From the NCBI GenBank assembly GCA_963515595.1, contig CAUPYH010000012.1, forward strand, positions 1 to 31,994: 31,994 nucleotides of DNA, in the 5' to 3' direction. The position numbers and the translations under genes were made by a program. Below the pieces are notes generated by a model. The model saw nothing but the letters and a program-made list of their open reading frames with translations. It was not told where the DNA came from and made no database searches. This stretch comes from Eikenella sp963515595 (GTDB taxonomy: Bacteria; Pseudomonadota; Gammaproteobacteria; Burkholderiales; Neisseriaceae). The first letter of the stretch is position 1, and each line of letters opens with the position of its first letter. Of this stretch, positions 1 to 6,467 are shown one piece after another.

Positions 1-175
1 CAACCCCGCCGAATTGAACGGCCGCATGGTCATCGCCGTCGCCAACTTCGCCCCACGAAAAATGGCAAAATTCGGCGTATCCGAAGGCATGATCCTCTCC
101 GCCGCCACCGCAGAGGGCAAACTGAGGCTCTTGGATGTGGATGCAGGCGCGCAACCGGGCGACAAAGTGGGCTAA
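1..175 (+). CDS. metG: Methionyl-tRNA synthetase, C-terminal end (partial)
   Basis: The window opens inside a reading frame (first full codon at 2) that encodes 57 residues and stops with TAA at 173-175. The residues include GRMVIAVANFAPRKMAKFG, SEGMILSAA and a final DAGAQPGDKVG. This is the end of the OB-fold tRNA-binding (EMAP-II/Trbp111-like) domain at the C-terminus of dimeric bacterial MetRS, which charges initiator and elongator tRNA-Met with methionine. Free-standing Trbp111-like proteins share the fold, so a separate gene cannot be formally excluded from 57 residues. The catalytic domain lies upstream, outside the window. The gene ends 5 bases before a DUS-pair terminator. Confidence 0.85.
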   Translation, partial: NPAELNGRMVIAVANFAPRKMAKFGVSEGMILSAATAEGKLRLLDVDAGAQPGDKVG

Positions 176-180
176 ATGCT

Positions 181-214
181 AAAAAGGCTACCTGAAATTT
201 CAGGTAGCCTTTTT
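181..214. terminator. Inverted DUS-pair terminator after metG
   Basis: A perfect 17-base inverted repeat: AAAAAGGCTACCTGAAA followed directly by its complement, ending in TTTTT. The stem is made of two head-to-head Eikenella-type DUS. The flanking A and T runs make it usable as an intrinsic terminator on either strand. It lies just after the metG stop. Confidence 0.85.
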
Positions 215-267
215 CTGATACGCTGCCCACTACTTCGTTCTCAAGCAAGCTCACCAAAGGAATGAAC

Positions 268-771
268 ATGACAAACAAAACCTTCGCCCTCCCGCTGCTG
301 CTGGCCGCCCTCGCCGTATCTGCATGCGTTCATACCCAACCCAATGCCGACCATGCCTCGTTAGCCAACGAATGCGAGCAGCTCGTCAAAGATACAGATA
401 TCTTAGCCACTGCCGCATACTGCTACCGGGAAAATCCAGAAGTATCTGTATATTTCAACGATTTATCCTTAACACTACTCTTTAACCATCCAAAAGCGGA
501 ACTTTGTCGCCGTCAATTACTCCAATCCCCGCAGAAAAACTACCGTCTAAACGCCGATCCAAACAAGCTCTGTGTCGACACGCGCACCGAACGCAACCGC
601 CTGCGCCGACAAGTGGAAGCCTTTGCCGACAGCAAAATGGCCGAATACGCTGCCGCCGAGGCGCCCAAACGCGGCATCTCCGCCGCAGAACTGCTGCGCC
701 AAACCCGTGCTGAGGAAGCCGCACGCCGTGCCAGAGTGGATGCCGCCATCCGCCGGATAGAAGGCCGCTAA
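268..771 (+). CDS. Small predicted lipoprotein, function unknown
   Basis: The protein is 167 residues from the ATG at 268. An in-frame ATG at 262 exists, but the AAAGG at 256-260 is about 7 bases from 268 and only 1 base from 262. It starts with a basic N-terminus, a hydrophobic core and the lipobox VSAC (Cys20), a type II lipoprotein signal. The mature part has several Cys residues (NECEQL, AAYCYREN, AELCRR, KLCVD). The C-terminal 60 residues are charged, Ala/Arg/Glu-rich and probably a helical coiled coil (RNRLRRQVEAF, TRAEEAARRARVDAA). I do not recognise a family. It sits alone between metG and a convergent membrane-protein gene, with DUS-pair terminators on both sides. Confidence 0.7.
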   Translation: MTNKTFALPLLLAALAVSACVHTQPNADHASLANECEQLVKDTDILATAAYCYRENPEVSVYFNDLSLTLLFNHPKAELCRRQLLQSPQKNYRLNADPNKLCVDTRTERNRLRRQVEAFADSKMAEYAAAEAPKRGISAAELLRQTRAEEAARRARVDAAIRRIEGR

Positions 772-786
772 GCATCCGCCCCAAGC

Positions 787-819
787 AAAAGGCTACCTGA
801 AATTTTCAGGTAGCCTTTC
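787..819. terminator. Inverted DUS-pair terminator between convergent genes
   Basis: AAAAGGCTACCTGAAA is followed by TTTTCAGGTAGCCTTT, two facing DUS sharing a short AT loop, with an A run on one side and a T run on the other. It lies between the stop of the lipoprotein gene (771) and the stop of the minus-strand membrane-protein gene (839), so it can end both transcripts. Confidence 0.8.
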
Positions 820-838
820 TCTATGCTCCAGCGCCGAT

Positions 839-1438
839 TTATTTCTGCTGCTGCGGCACGGCCATCTGTTGCTGCCAGCGCTGCTGTATATCCTGCTCCA
901 GCTGCGTTAGGTTGATGATGCCGGCCGCGGCAAACAACAGCATCATCACCATAGCCGTTACCATCAGGGCGCAGGAACTGGCAATATAGCCCAGCAACAC
1001 CTGCCACAGCCGCACGCCGCAGAGGCGGGCATAGCCCATCACGCCCACGGCAAACGCCCAAGCCATCCAAACTTGCAGCAACAGTGCCAAACTGGGCACA
1101 TACAAACCCAACAAGGTAGGCAAGTAGAGCACTTCAGTGAGCAGCGTGTAGCCCCACAAAGATTGCCGACGGCCGCCGAGCGCGCCCATCAGCCGGGTCA
1201 TCACGCCGGTAAACACCGGCCATTTCACCAAATATAAGCACAATACAAACGCTATCATGCCATATTGCCCGTTTAAAACAGACGAGTGCACCGCAGCTAC
1301 CATCACCAGCGCACCCAAGCAATCCAACAGCGGATAGGTATATTCTTCGGCAGGGCGCAATCGCAGCCGCATCAGGTTGGCGGCATCACTCATCAATCGG
1401 TACATGGCAAGCAATCGTTGGTTGTGAAAAGGCGGCAT
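839..1438 (-). CDS. Polytopic inner-membrane protein (possibly Yip1-like)
   Basis: 199 residues if the first ATG is used. Met12 and Met16 are alternative starts, and none has a clear Shine-Dalgarno sequence. After a polar stretch with LRLRPAEEYTYP the protein has about five hydrophobic segments: roughly residues 40-55, 60-80, 100-125, 127-142 and 148-175. It ends in a Gln-rich polar tail (QQRWQQQMAVPQQQK). A short polar N-terminus with a PxEE-type motif followed by 5 membrane spans resembles Yip1-domain proteins, but this is only a resemblance. It follows phrB on the same strand, separated from it by a hairpin, so it is probably transcribed on its own or by read-through. Confidence 0.6.
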   Translation of the reverse strand: MPPFHNQRLLAMYRLMSDAANLMRLRLRPAEEYTYPLLDCLGALVMVAAVHSSVLNGQYGMIAFVLCLYLVKWPVFTGVMTRLMGALGGRRQSLWGYTLLTEVLYLPTLLGLYVPSLALLLQVWMAWAFAVGVMGYARLCGVRLWQVLLGYIASSCALMVTAMVMMLLFAAAGIINLTQLEQDIQQRWQQQMAVPQQQK

Positions 1439-1452
1439 TATAGCGTCAAAGC

Positions 1453-1504
1453 CAAAGGCTACCTGAAAGCGGTAACGAAGTTACCCATTTTTCAGGTAGC
1501 CTTT
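1453..1504 (-). terminator. Nested hairpin terminator after phrB
   Basis: The outer stem is a DUS inverted pair: AAAGGCTACCTGAAA at 1454-1468 against TTTCAGGTAGCCTTT near 1489-1503. The loop holds a second perfect stem, GGTAAC-GAA-GTTACC. The element lies 15 bases after the phrB stop and about 15 bases before the start of the next minus-strand gene. It could act as a phrB terminator or as a processing hairpin between the two genes. Confidence 0.65.
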
Positions 1505-1518
1505 AATATCGCCCTGCC

Positions 1519-2835
1519 CTAGCGCGCCCGATAATCCACTACCGGCGAGGGGTAGCCGTTGGTGTTCACTTCCTCCGCGGCCAGCCACGGGGCGTGGATG
1601 CAGCGGCTGTCGAGGTGCGCCAACTGCGGCAGATGGCGGCGGATGAATTGGCCGTCGGGGTCGAGCTTTTGCGACCACACCACGGGATTGAAAGGCTGCC
1701 GCTCAACCCGCTTACTGCCCAAACCGGCAGCCAGCTGCCAGTTGCCGCCGTTGGCGGCGGGTTCGAAATCCAGCAGCTGGCAGGCAAACCAATCGGCACC
1801 ATCCTGCCAGCGGCCGCCCAGCACGCGGCAGAAAAAGGCGGCGCAGAAACGGCGCAGGCTGTGCGGCAGCCAGCCGGTGTCGCGCAGCAGGCGCATGGCG
1901 GCATCGGCCAGCGGGTAGCCGGTTACGCCTTGCTGCCAAGCGGCCAGCAGCGCTTGGTTGGCCTGCCCGGCGGCGCGGTGTTCGGGCAGGCCTTGCTGCA
2001 GCACATCGGGATATTGGCGGAAATAATGCCGCCAAAATTCGCGCCGCGCCAAAGCCTCGTGCCAGGCAGCGGCATCGGGCGAGTTACCGGCGGCCACCCA
2101 CGCCCGGCGCACCGACAGCGTGCCAAACACCAGATGCGGCGAAAGCTGCGAGCTGCCGTGTTGGGTGGGCAGGCTGCGCAACACGGGGTAATACGGCAGG
2201 CGCGGCAAAAATTCGGCCAACTGCCGCCGGGCGGCGGTTTCGCCGCCGGGAATGGTAAGCACGGCGCGGGGGACGGCAGGCAGCGCGGCGGTTTTCAGAT
2301 TTTCAGGTAGCCTTTGCTGCTGCGCGGCCAAATCCGGCGGCGGCCAAGCCGGTGCTTGCCAAGCGGCATATTGTTCGGCACACGCGGCCTGCCAGGCTGC
2401 CTGAAACGCGGCAAAGGCCGGCTCGTTAAAATACGGCGCACGGATAAACTGGAAGGGCGGCTGCAATAAGCCGTCGGCCACGCTGTGTAGCCGGCAGCCC
2501 TGCTTTTCCAGCGCGGTGCGTAATGCGCCCTGCCCCGCCCCGTCGCTTGCGCACATCACTTCCGCCGCGCGGCAATGTGCCGCCATCTCGGCCACCATCT
2601 GCACGGGGTTGCCTTCGCGCACATACAGCGGAATGCCGCACTCGGCCAGCCGCGCCTGCAAATCGCGCAGGCTCTGCCAAATAAAATAGCGCCGCCGCAC
2701 CGTGAGCGCGCCTTCGTTCGGCCACACATACAGGCCAAGCAGCGGGCGGCTACTGCGGGCAGCCGCTTGCAGGGCTGGCTGATCGTCGGTGCGCAGGTCT
2801 TGGCGAAACCAGACTAAGGTGGTGGGCACGCTCAT
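1519..2835 (-). CDS. phrB: Deoxyribodipyrimidine photo-lyase (photolyase/cryptochrome family)
   Basis: 438 residues. The N-terminus TTLVWFRQDLRTDDQPAL is the antenna-binding Rossmann domain of the family. The C-terminal half carries the FAD-binding region: HGSSQLSPHLVFGTLS, TGWLPHSLRRFCAAFF, WQDGADWFACQLLDFEPA and GGNWQLAAGLG. The enzyme uses light energy through FADH- to split UV-induced pyrimidine dimers. It is slightly shorter than the roughly 470-residue E. coli enzyme. The Asn/Gly order in the flavin loop (ANGGNW) differs from E. coli (ANNGGW), so the subclass (CPD photolyase or a relative) is not settled. The start codon overlaps the waaF stop as ATGA, indicating translational coupling. 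The gene contains one full DUS and one DUS of another dialect. Confidence 0.9.
   Translation of the reverse strand: MSVPTTLVWFRQDLRTDDQPALQAAARSSRPLLGLYVWPNEGALTVRRRYFIWQSLRDLQARLAECGIPLYVREGNPVQMVAEMAAHCRAAEVMCASDGAGQGALRTALEKQGCRLHSVADGLLQPPFQFIRAPYFNEPAFAAFQAAWQAACAEQYAAWQAPAWPPPDLAAQQQRLPENLKTAALPAVPRAVLTIPGGETAARRQLAEFLPRLPYYPVLRSLPTQHGSSQLSPHLVFGTLSVRRAWVAAGNSPDAAAWHEALARREFWRHYFRQYPDVLQQGLPEHRAAGQANQALLAAWQQGVTGYPLADAAMRLLRDTGWLPHSLRRFCAAFFCRVLGGRWQDGADWFACQLLDFEPAANGGNWQLAAGLGSKRVERQPFNPVVWSQKLDPDGQFIRRHLPQLAHLDSRCIHAPWLAAEEVNTNGYPSPVVDYRAR
2301..2313. repeat. Intragenic DUS in phrB
   Basis: TTTCAGGTAGCCT, an exact Eikenella-type uptake sequence, lies inside the phrB coding sequence. 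It encodes part of QQRLPENLK, a poorly conserved linker where the sequence is tolerated. Confidence 0.85.
2394..2406. repeat. DUS of a different dialect (AGGCTGCCTGAAA) in phrB
   Basis: AGGCTGCCTGAAA differs from the local DUS by one base (G for A at position 6 of the 12-mer). It matches the dialect described for Simonsiella. It lies about 90 bases from a regular DUS in the same gene. It may be a point variant or a trace of DNA from a relative. Confidence 0.6.
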
Positions 2836-3887
2836 TTTGCGGGGGTTTCCGACGTTTGTTCGGGGAAGCGGGAGCAGATGGCATGGCAGCCGGCTTGGTG
2901 CACCAATTCCGGTTCAAGTTTGTTGAGGCAGTCGGTGTGGCCGAGCGGGCATTCGCGCTTGAAGCAGGGGCTGCACTCGAGGTGCAGGCTCACCACCTGC
3001 GCGTGCGGGCTCAGGGGCGGAGTGTGCTCGGGGCTGGACGAGCCGTACACGGCGGCCAGCGGGCGGTCTAGCGCGGCAGCCAGGTGCATCAGGCCGCTGT
3101 CGTTGCACACCACGATTTGCGCCAGGGCGAGCAAATCGATGGCTTCGGATAAGCTGGTTCGTCCACACAAATTGGTGCAGAGGCTACCTGAAAGCCGCTG
3201 CACTTCTTCGGCGGTTTCGTGGTCTTTGGCCGAGCCGAACAGCCAAATCTGATGGCCTTCGGCGGCATAGCGTTTGGCCAGTGCGGCAAAATGGCGCGGC
3301 GGCCAGCGTTTGGCCGGGCCGTATTCTGCGCCGGGGCAGAAGGCGGCAATCGGCCGGGCGTTGTCCAAACCGTGCGCCTGCATAGCGGCTTCGCTGGCCG
3401 CAGCGGAAACGGCGAGGCGGGGGAAATCGCCTGGGCGCGGCTCGAACGGCACGCCTTTCGGGTGGGCCAAGGCAGTGTAACGATCAACCATCAGCGGCAG
3501 CGCAGCCTTATCCAGCTTGCGGATATCGTTGAGCAGCGGGTAGCGGCTCTCACCCACATAGCCGGTGCGCTGCGCGATGCCGCCGGCGCGGGCAATCAGC
3601 GCGGATTTAAACGAGCCGGGCAACACGATCACTTGGTCATAGCCGCGTCGTGCCAGTTCTTTGCCCAACCGCCAGCGCTCGCGCAGCCGCAATACGCCGT
3701 GGGCGAAGGGGTTTTCCAAAATCTGGTTGACTTCAGGCATGCGCTCGAACACGGCCATCGACCACTTGGGCGCGAATACGTCGATCCGGCAGCCGGGGTG
3801 CAGTTCGTGTAGGCGGCGGTAGAGCGGCTGCGTCATCACGCAATCGCCAATCCAAGAAGGGGAAATAATGAGGATGTTTTTGGACAT
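2832..3887 (-). CDS. waaF: Lipopolysaccharide heptosyltransferase II
   Basis: 351 residues, the usual size for WaaF. This GT9-family enzyme adds the second L-glycero-D-manno-heptose of the LPS inner core at the cytoplasmic face of the inner membrane. Supporting motifs are the N-terminal ILIISPSWIGDCVMTQPLY, the acceptor-domain FAPKWSMAVFERMPEVNQI, CPGAEYGPAKRWPPRHFA, and the C-terminal CNDSGLMHLAAALDRPLAAVYGSSSPEHTPPL. Together they fit ADP-heptose binding in a GT-B fold. waaF and phrB overlap by 4 bases. A zinc-finger gene lies upstream on the same strand, separated by a decayed Correia-like element. An intragenic DUS lies at 3181-3193. No clear Shine-Dalgarno sequence precedes the ATG. Confidence 0.93.
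   Translation of the reverse strand: MSKNILIISPSWIGDCVMTQPLYRRLHELHPGCRIDVFAPKWSMAVFERMPEVNQILENPFAHGVLRLRERWRLGKELARRGYDQVIVLPGSFKSALIARAGGIAQRTGYVGESRYPLLNDIRKLDKAALPLMVDRYTALAHPKGVPFEPRPGDFPRLAVSAAASEAAMQAHGLDNARPIAAFCPGAEYGPAKRWPPRHFAALAKRYAAEGHQIWLFGSAKDHETAEEVQRLSGSLCTNLCGRTSLSEAIDLLALAQIVVCNDSGLMHLAAALDRPLAAVYGSSSPEHTPPLSPHAQVVSLHLECSPCFKRECPLGHTDCLNKLEPELVHQAGCHAICSRFPEQTSETPAK
3181..3193. repeat. Intragenic DUS in waaF
   Basis: An exact AGGCTACCTGAAA lies inside waaF, in the variable stretch reading RLSGSLCTN on the coding strand. Confidence 0.85.
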
Positions 3888-3933
3888 GGCAAGGAGTCGG
3901 CAGGATATAGCGAATGAATCGACCTTTCGCCAT

Positions 3934-4037
3934 CTAGCCAGCCAAATTTACTTTCAATACAAGGCAGTAAGCCGTAAACAATACAGGAGTACGACCAGGC
4001 GAACCAACGCCGTAGCGAAAGTTGAGTTGGTTTGCTA
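3934..4037. mobile_element. Degenerate Correia-like (NEMIS-type) miniature element
   Basis: A 104-base segment with imperfect terminal inverted repeats of about 27 bases. The left end begins CTAGCCAGCCAAATT; the complement of the right end begins CTAGCAAACCAACTC; both continue with ACTTTC. The centre (ACAAGGCAGTAAGCCGTAAA, then GTACGACCAGGCGAACCAAC) aligns with the centre of the better-preserved Correia element at 28822-28927 (ACAAGGCGGCTAGCCGCAGA, then GTACGGCAAGGCGAGCCAAC). The length matches the short Correia form. It lies between the zinc-finger gene and waaF. Confidence 0.6.
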
Positions 4038-4056
4038 GAGAACAATGGGCAGGCAT

Positions 4057-4070
4057 TTTTCAGGTAGCCT
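4057..4070. repeat. Single DUS upstream of waaF
   Basis: TTTTCAGGTAGCCT, an unpaired intergenic Eikenella-type DUS between the zinc-finger gene and waaF, just beside the decayed Correia-like element. Confidence 0.85.
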
Positions 4071-4168
4071 CCGGCGGCTTTGATTTGCCGCAACAGAGAA
4101 TTCCTGTGGAGAAGCTTAAGCGGGTACAAGCGGTAGCCATATAGAAGCCCCGCTATACTAAAACTGTG

Positions 4169-4360
4169 TTAGTGATGCCGATCGACTTCGCCATTGAGCT
4201 GATAAATGCTGCCACAATACGGGCATTCGATACTGCCGTTGGAAGTAATCGGCAAAAATACGCGCGGGTGGCCATTCCAGGCTTCGTGCGTGGGGCCGCT
4301 GCAGTGCAGAGGCAGGTCGGCAGGAGTAATAACGATGGGAGGCTGTGCTTGGTAGGGCAT
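4169..4360 (-). CDS. zf-CHCC zinc-finger domain protein
   Basis: 63 residues from an ATG preceded by AAGGA at 8 bases. The conserved pattern is LPLHCSGP, then WNGHPRVFLPI, then IECPYCGSIYQL, giving one Cys, one His and the CxxC pair of the zf-CHCC family (Zn-binding CHCC). Homologues are short soluble proteins, related to a mitochondrial complex I subunit domain. In bacteria their role is not well defined. The gene is upstream of waaF on the same strand, a pairing I recall from other Neisseriaceae. The spacing to waaF (about 280 bases with a miniature element) makes tight co-translation unlikely. Confidence 0.85.
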   Translation of the reverse strand: MPYQAQPPIVITPADLPLHCSGPTHEAWNGHPRVFLPITSNGSIECPYCGSIYQLNGEVDRHH

Positions 4361-4588
4361 GGAGGTTGTCCTTATTGGGCAGTTGGCGTGGTGGCTGGCA
4401 CTTTCGGCAGCAGCCGAGCCGCCTCGGTTGCATACTATCGGCTTGATATATTGCCGTGCCGCCTTATGCCTTATGATGGAAATGTATTTGACTGGCTTAC
4501 TGATTCAGCTGACATAACGAGATTATACCGATGCTTGAATGGGAGGTGTAGCATGCAGCTATGGTGGCACACGTCCGTGTTGGTAGGA

Positions 4589-4648
4589 AGGCTACCTGAA
4601 AATAGGGGGCAATCAGACGGGGGCTTAGCAGAAATTTTCAGGTAGCCT
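4589..4648. repeat. Inverted DUS pair downstream of azlD
   Basis: AGGCTACCTGAAAA at 4589-4602 and TTTTCAGGTAGCCT at 4635-4648 form an inverted pair with a loop of about 32 bases. The right copy ends on the first base of the azlD stop triplet. There is no good U-run on the minus strand, so this is a weak terminator candidate at best. Confidence 0.6.
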
Positions 4649-4950
4649 CACCCTGCCATCAGCCAGCCCAGCAAACCGCTGCTGGCTACGGCAATCAGCA
4701 CGGTGGGCAGCATCGGCAAGCGGCTGGCCGCCAATAGCGTGATGGCCAGAGCCACTAATTCATGCGGTTTGTTAGACACAAAATGGGGTGCGATGACTGA
4801 AATCAGCACGCAGCCGGGTGCTGCAGTCATCACGCGCTTGGCCCTTGCCGACAACACGCGGTTGCGGAAGGCGAAAAAACCCAGCAGCCGAGTAGAGTAG
4901 GTTACGGCCAACATGCCCAAAATGGCCAGCAGGGAGGTCCAACTAATCAT
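4648..4950 (-). CDS. azlD: AzlD-like branched-chain amino-acid transport subunit
   Basis: 100 residues from MISWTSLLAILGMLAVTYSTRLLGF. The frame is open further upstream, but that part overlaps azlC extensively, so the internal ATG at 4948-4950 is chosen. Three to four hydrophobic segments are visible (about residues 3-22, 38-58, 62-80 and 82-98). The motif TYSTRLLGFFAF is typical of AzlD. AzlD is the small partner of AzlC in an inner-membrane exporter for branched-chain amino acids (and azaleucine). Its ATG lies inside the end of azlC, an 8-base overlap, so the two are translationally coupled. Confidence 0.9.
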   Translation of the reverse strand: MISWTSLLAILGMLAVTYSTRLLGFFAFRNRVLSARAKRVMTAAPGCVLISVIAPHFVSNKPHELVALAITLLAASRLPMLPTVLIAVASSGLLGWLMAG

Positions 4951-5659
4951 GCTGCGCCCCTTGGTCGAAAAACGCCCACGCCAAGCCGACAAACGTACCG
5001 GCCAGTACATACCAGCCGTTGTACGGCAATAAGAGGTAAACACCGGCAGCACTTATCAGGCTGGCCAGCCACGGCAAGGCTGCCCGCCAAGTGCGCCACA
5101 TTCCCCGTATCAGCACTAGAAACACGGCCGGGAAAGCCATACCGAAACCCAAGTTTTCCACATTCCCAAGCAAATAGCCAAATCGGGCACCGATGAAACC
5201 GCAAGTTATCCACAGCAAATACAATGCAGCAGCCGTGCCGAAATAGTAAGGCAGACTAAACGCAGGCAACCCTGCCTGCTGTCGCTTCCCGGCATCGGCC
5301 AGGCTCATCGCCCAACTTTCATCGGTCATAAAGAACAATACCGGCAACAGCTTCTTCAATGGCAAATGCCGGATAAACGGGATAAATGCCACGCCCATCA
5401 AAATATGCCGGCTATTAATGAGAAAAGTAGTGCCGATAATCAGCAGAACGGGCAGCGGACTTTGCCACAAACTGACTGCGGCAAATTCGGAACCGCCCGC
5501 AAAGTTCAGCCCCATCATCAATACCACCTCCAACCAACTCATTCCTTGCTGCGCAGCCCGAGTACCCAAAATCAATCCAAATGGCATCACCCCTATCAAG
5601 ATAGGGGTAGCTCCAATAATACCGCGCCGGAATTCAGCAAAAGTGGAGGAATGGTGCAT
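4943..5659 (-). CDS. azlC: AzlC family branched-chain amino-acid permease
   Basis: 238 residues, normal for AzlC. It opens with a short cytoplasmic stretch (FAEFRRGIIGATPI), followed by LIGVMPFGLILGTRAAQQGMS and GLNFAGGSEFAAVSLW, hallmark regions of the family. About eight membrane spans follow, with NSRHILMGVAF and FFMTDESWAMS in the loops. With AzlD it forms an inner-membrane exporter for branched-chain amino acids. The pair forms its own operon, read away from the ribosomal block. Upstream, 5660-6053 holds repeats that could be regulator sites. Confidence 0.92.
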   Translation of the reverse strand: MHHSSTFAEFRRGIIGATPILIGVMPFGLILGTRAAQQGMSWLEVVLMMGLNFAGGSEFAAVSLWQSPLPVLLIIGTTFLINSRHILMGVAFIPFIRHLPLKKLLPVLFFMTDESWAMSLADAGKRQQAGLPAFSLPYYFGTAAALYLLWITCGFIGARFGYLLGNVENLGFGMAFPAVFLVLIRGMWRTWRAALPWLASLISAAGVYLLLPYNGWYVLAGTFVGLAWAFFDQGAQHD

Positions 5660-5704
5660 AATAATAAAACTTGATTAGATTAGGTGCATTAGATAAGTGC
5701 TATG

Positions 5705-5751
5705 AAAACTAGCGCTATTTTGATACAAGTATCCCTCTCTGCAATACAAGT
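5705..5751 (-). promoter_or_regulatory. Candidate azlC operator: palindrome plus direct repeats
   Basis: ATACAAGT occurs at 5723-5730 and again at 5744-5751, 21 bases apart (two helical turns). Beside it AAAACTAGCGCTATTTT (5705-5721) is a near-perfect palindrome. The cluster lies 46-92 bases upstream of the azlC ATG, a normal place for an operator. An Lrp- or LysR-type regulator is possible, but no regulator gene is nearby. Confidence 0.35.
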
Positions 5752-5879
5752 GAGTACATAAAGAAGAATGACCGACTTTTGCTCTGCAACTATATTCACC
5801 AACAGCAACGACTCACCTATCGCTATACTTTATATACCGCATTCAGTTCGTCAGCTTGTATGAAAATAATTGCTCCAGC

Positions 5880-5963
5880 TATAACCAACTAAATTGGCTC
5901 TCAAACACAAGGCAGCGAGCTGCAAACAGTACCGTAGCAAAAGTTCAGTTGACTTGCGCTATA
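5880..5963. mobile_element. Remnant of a Correia-like element
   Basis: The core CACAAGGCAGCGAGCTGCAA followed by CAGTACCGTAGC matches the centre of the Correia-like elements at 3934 and 28822, with part of the internal sequence missing. The right end (AAGTTCAGTTGACTTGCGCTATA) partly mirrors the left (TATAACCAACTAAATT). At about 84 bases it is shorter than the 104-106-base copies. The ends are approximate. Confidence 0.45.
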
Positions 5964-5997
5964 TACGTCAACTACAAAACCTAAACCCATATAAATT

Positions 5998-6038
5998 AAA
6001 GCTGAATCCCATGCAATCACACATAGGATCCAGCTTTT
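5998..6038 (-). terminator. Terminator of the ribosomal superoperon (after rplQ)
   Basis: On the minus strand AAAGCTGGATCC pairs with GGATTCAGCTTT (12 pairs with one G-U), with a loop of about 16 bases and then the T-rich TTTAATTTATAT. It begins 16 bases after the rplQ stop and contains no DUS. Confidence 0.75.
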
Positions 6039-6053
6039 AACTTAATTATGCAG

Positions 6054-6440
6054 TTATGCTGCTTCAGTATTTGAGTCTTCAGCAGCCAAATCGGTCAACT
6101 GCACCAATGCTAACGGCGCATTATCGCCCTTACGGAAGCCATATTTCAAAATACGCACATAACCACCATTACGGTTGGCAAAACGAGTACCCAACTCATC
6201 GAATAGTTTAACTACAACATCTCTGTCGCGAGTTCTATTGAAGGCGGTACGGCGATTAGCCAAAGAAGGCTTCTTACCCAAAGTAATCAAAGGCTCTACT
6301 ACTCGTCTCAACTCTTTAGCTTTAGGCAAAGTAGTCACGATAGTTTCATGGGTTAAAAGCGAGTTAGCCATATTACGCAACATCGCTGCACGATGGCTGC
6401 TTGTACGGTTTAATTTGCGGTTGGCATTACCATGACGCAT
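6054..6440 (-). CDS. rplQ: 50S ribosomal protein L17
   Basis: 128 residues beginning MRHGNANRKLNRTSSHRAAMLRNMANSLL, the L17 signature, followed by HETIVTTLPKAKELRRVVEPLITL and a C-terminal GYVRILKYGFRKGDNAPLALVQL. L17 lies near the peptide exit tunnel of the large subunit. The acidic tail (DLAAEDSNTEAA) is a short extension compared with E. coli. It is the last gene of the superoperon, 27 bases after rpoA and just before a terminator. Confidence 0.98.
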   Translation of the reverse strand: MRHGNANRKLNRTSSHRAAMLRNMANSLLTHETIVTTLPKAKELRRVVEPLITLGKKPSLANRRTAFNRTRDRDVVVKLFDELGTRFANRNGGYVRILKYGFRKGDNAPLALVQLTDLAAEDSNTEAA

Positions 6441-6467
6441 AATTGTATTATCCTTTTCAATTAAATA

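Larger units (their letters stand above)
5660..6053. other. Intergenic region between azlC and rplQ
   Basis: A 394-base AT-rich spacer between the azlC start and the rplQ stop. It holds an imperfect palindrome and a direct repeat that may form the azlC control region (5705-5751), a decayed Correia-like element (about 5880-5963) and the terminator of the ribosomal superoperon (5998-6038). I see no credible gene or RNA gene in it. Confidence 0.7.

Noticed and set aside
1594..2310. A 238-codon plus-strand frame within phrB
   Set aside because: Antisense shadow in GC-rich sequence; the photolyase motifs on the minus strand explain the region.
3219..3812. A 197-codon plus-strand frame within waaF
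   Set aside because: Antisense to WaaF, no start signal, no domain pattern.
4166..4645. A 159-codon plus-strand frame upstream of azlD
   Set aside because: It covers the zf-CHCC gene antisense and a DUS; the short minus-strand gene has conserved zinc ligands and a good ribosome-binding site.
5660..6053. A possible tRNA or small RNA gene between azlC and rplQ
   Set aside because: No cloverleaf or GTTC-type T-loop; structure there is explained by a decayed repeat and the operon terminator.
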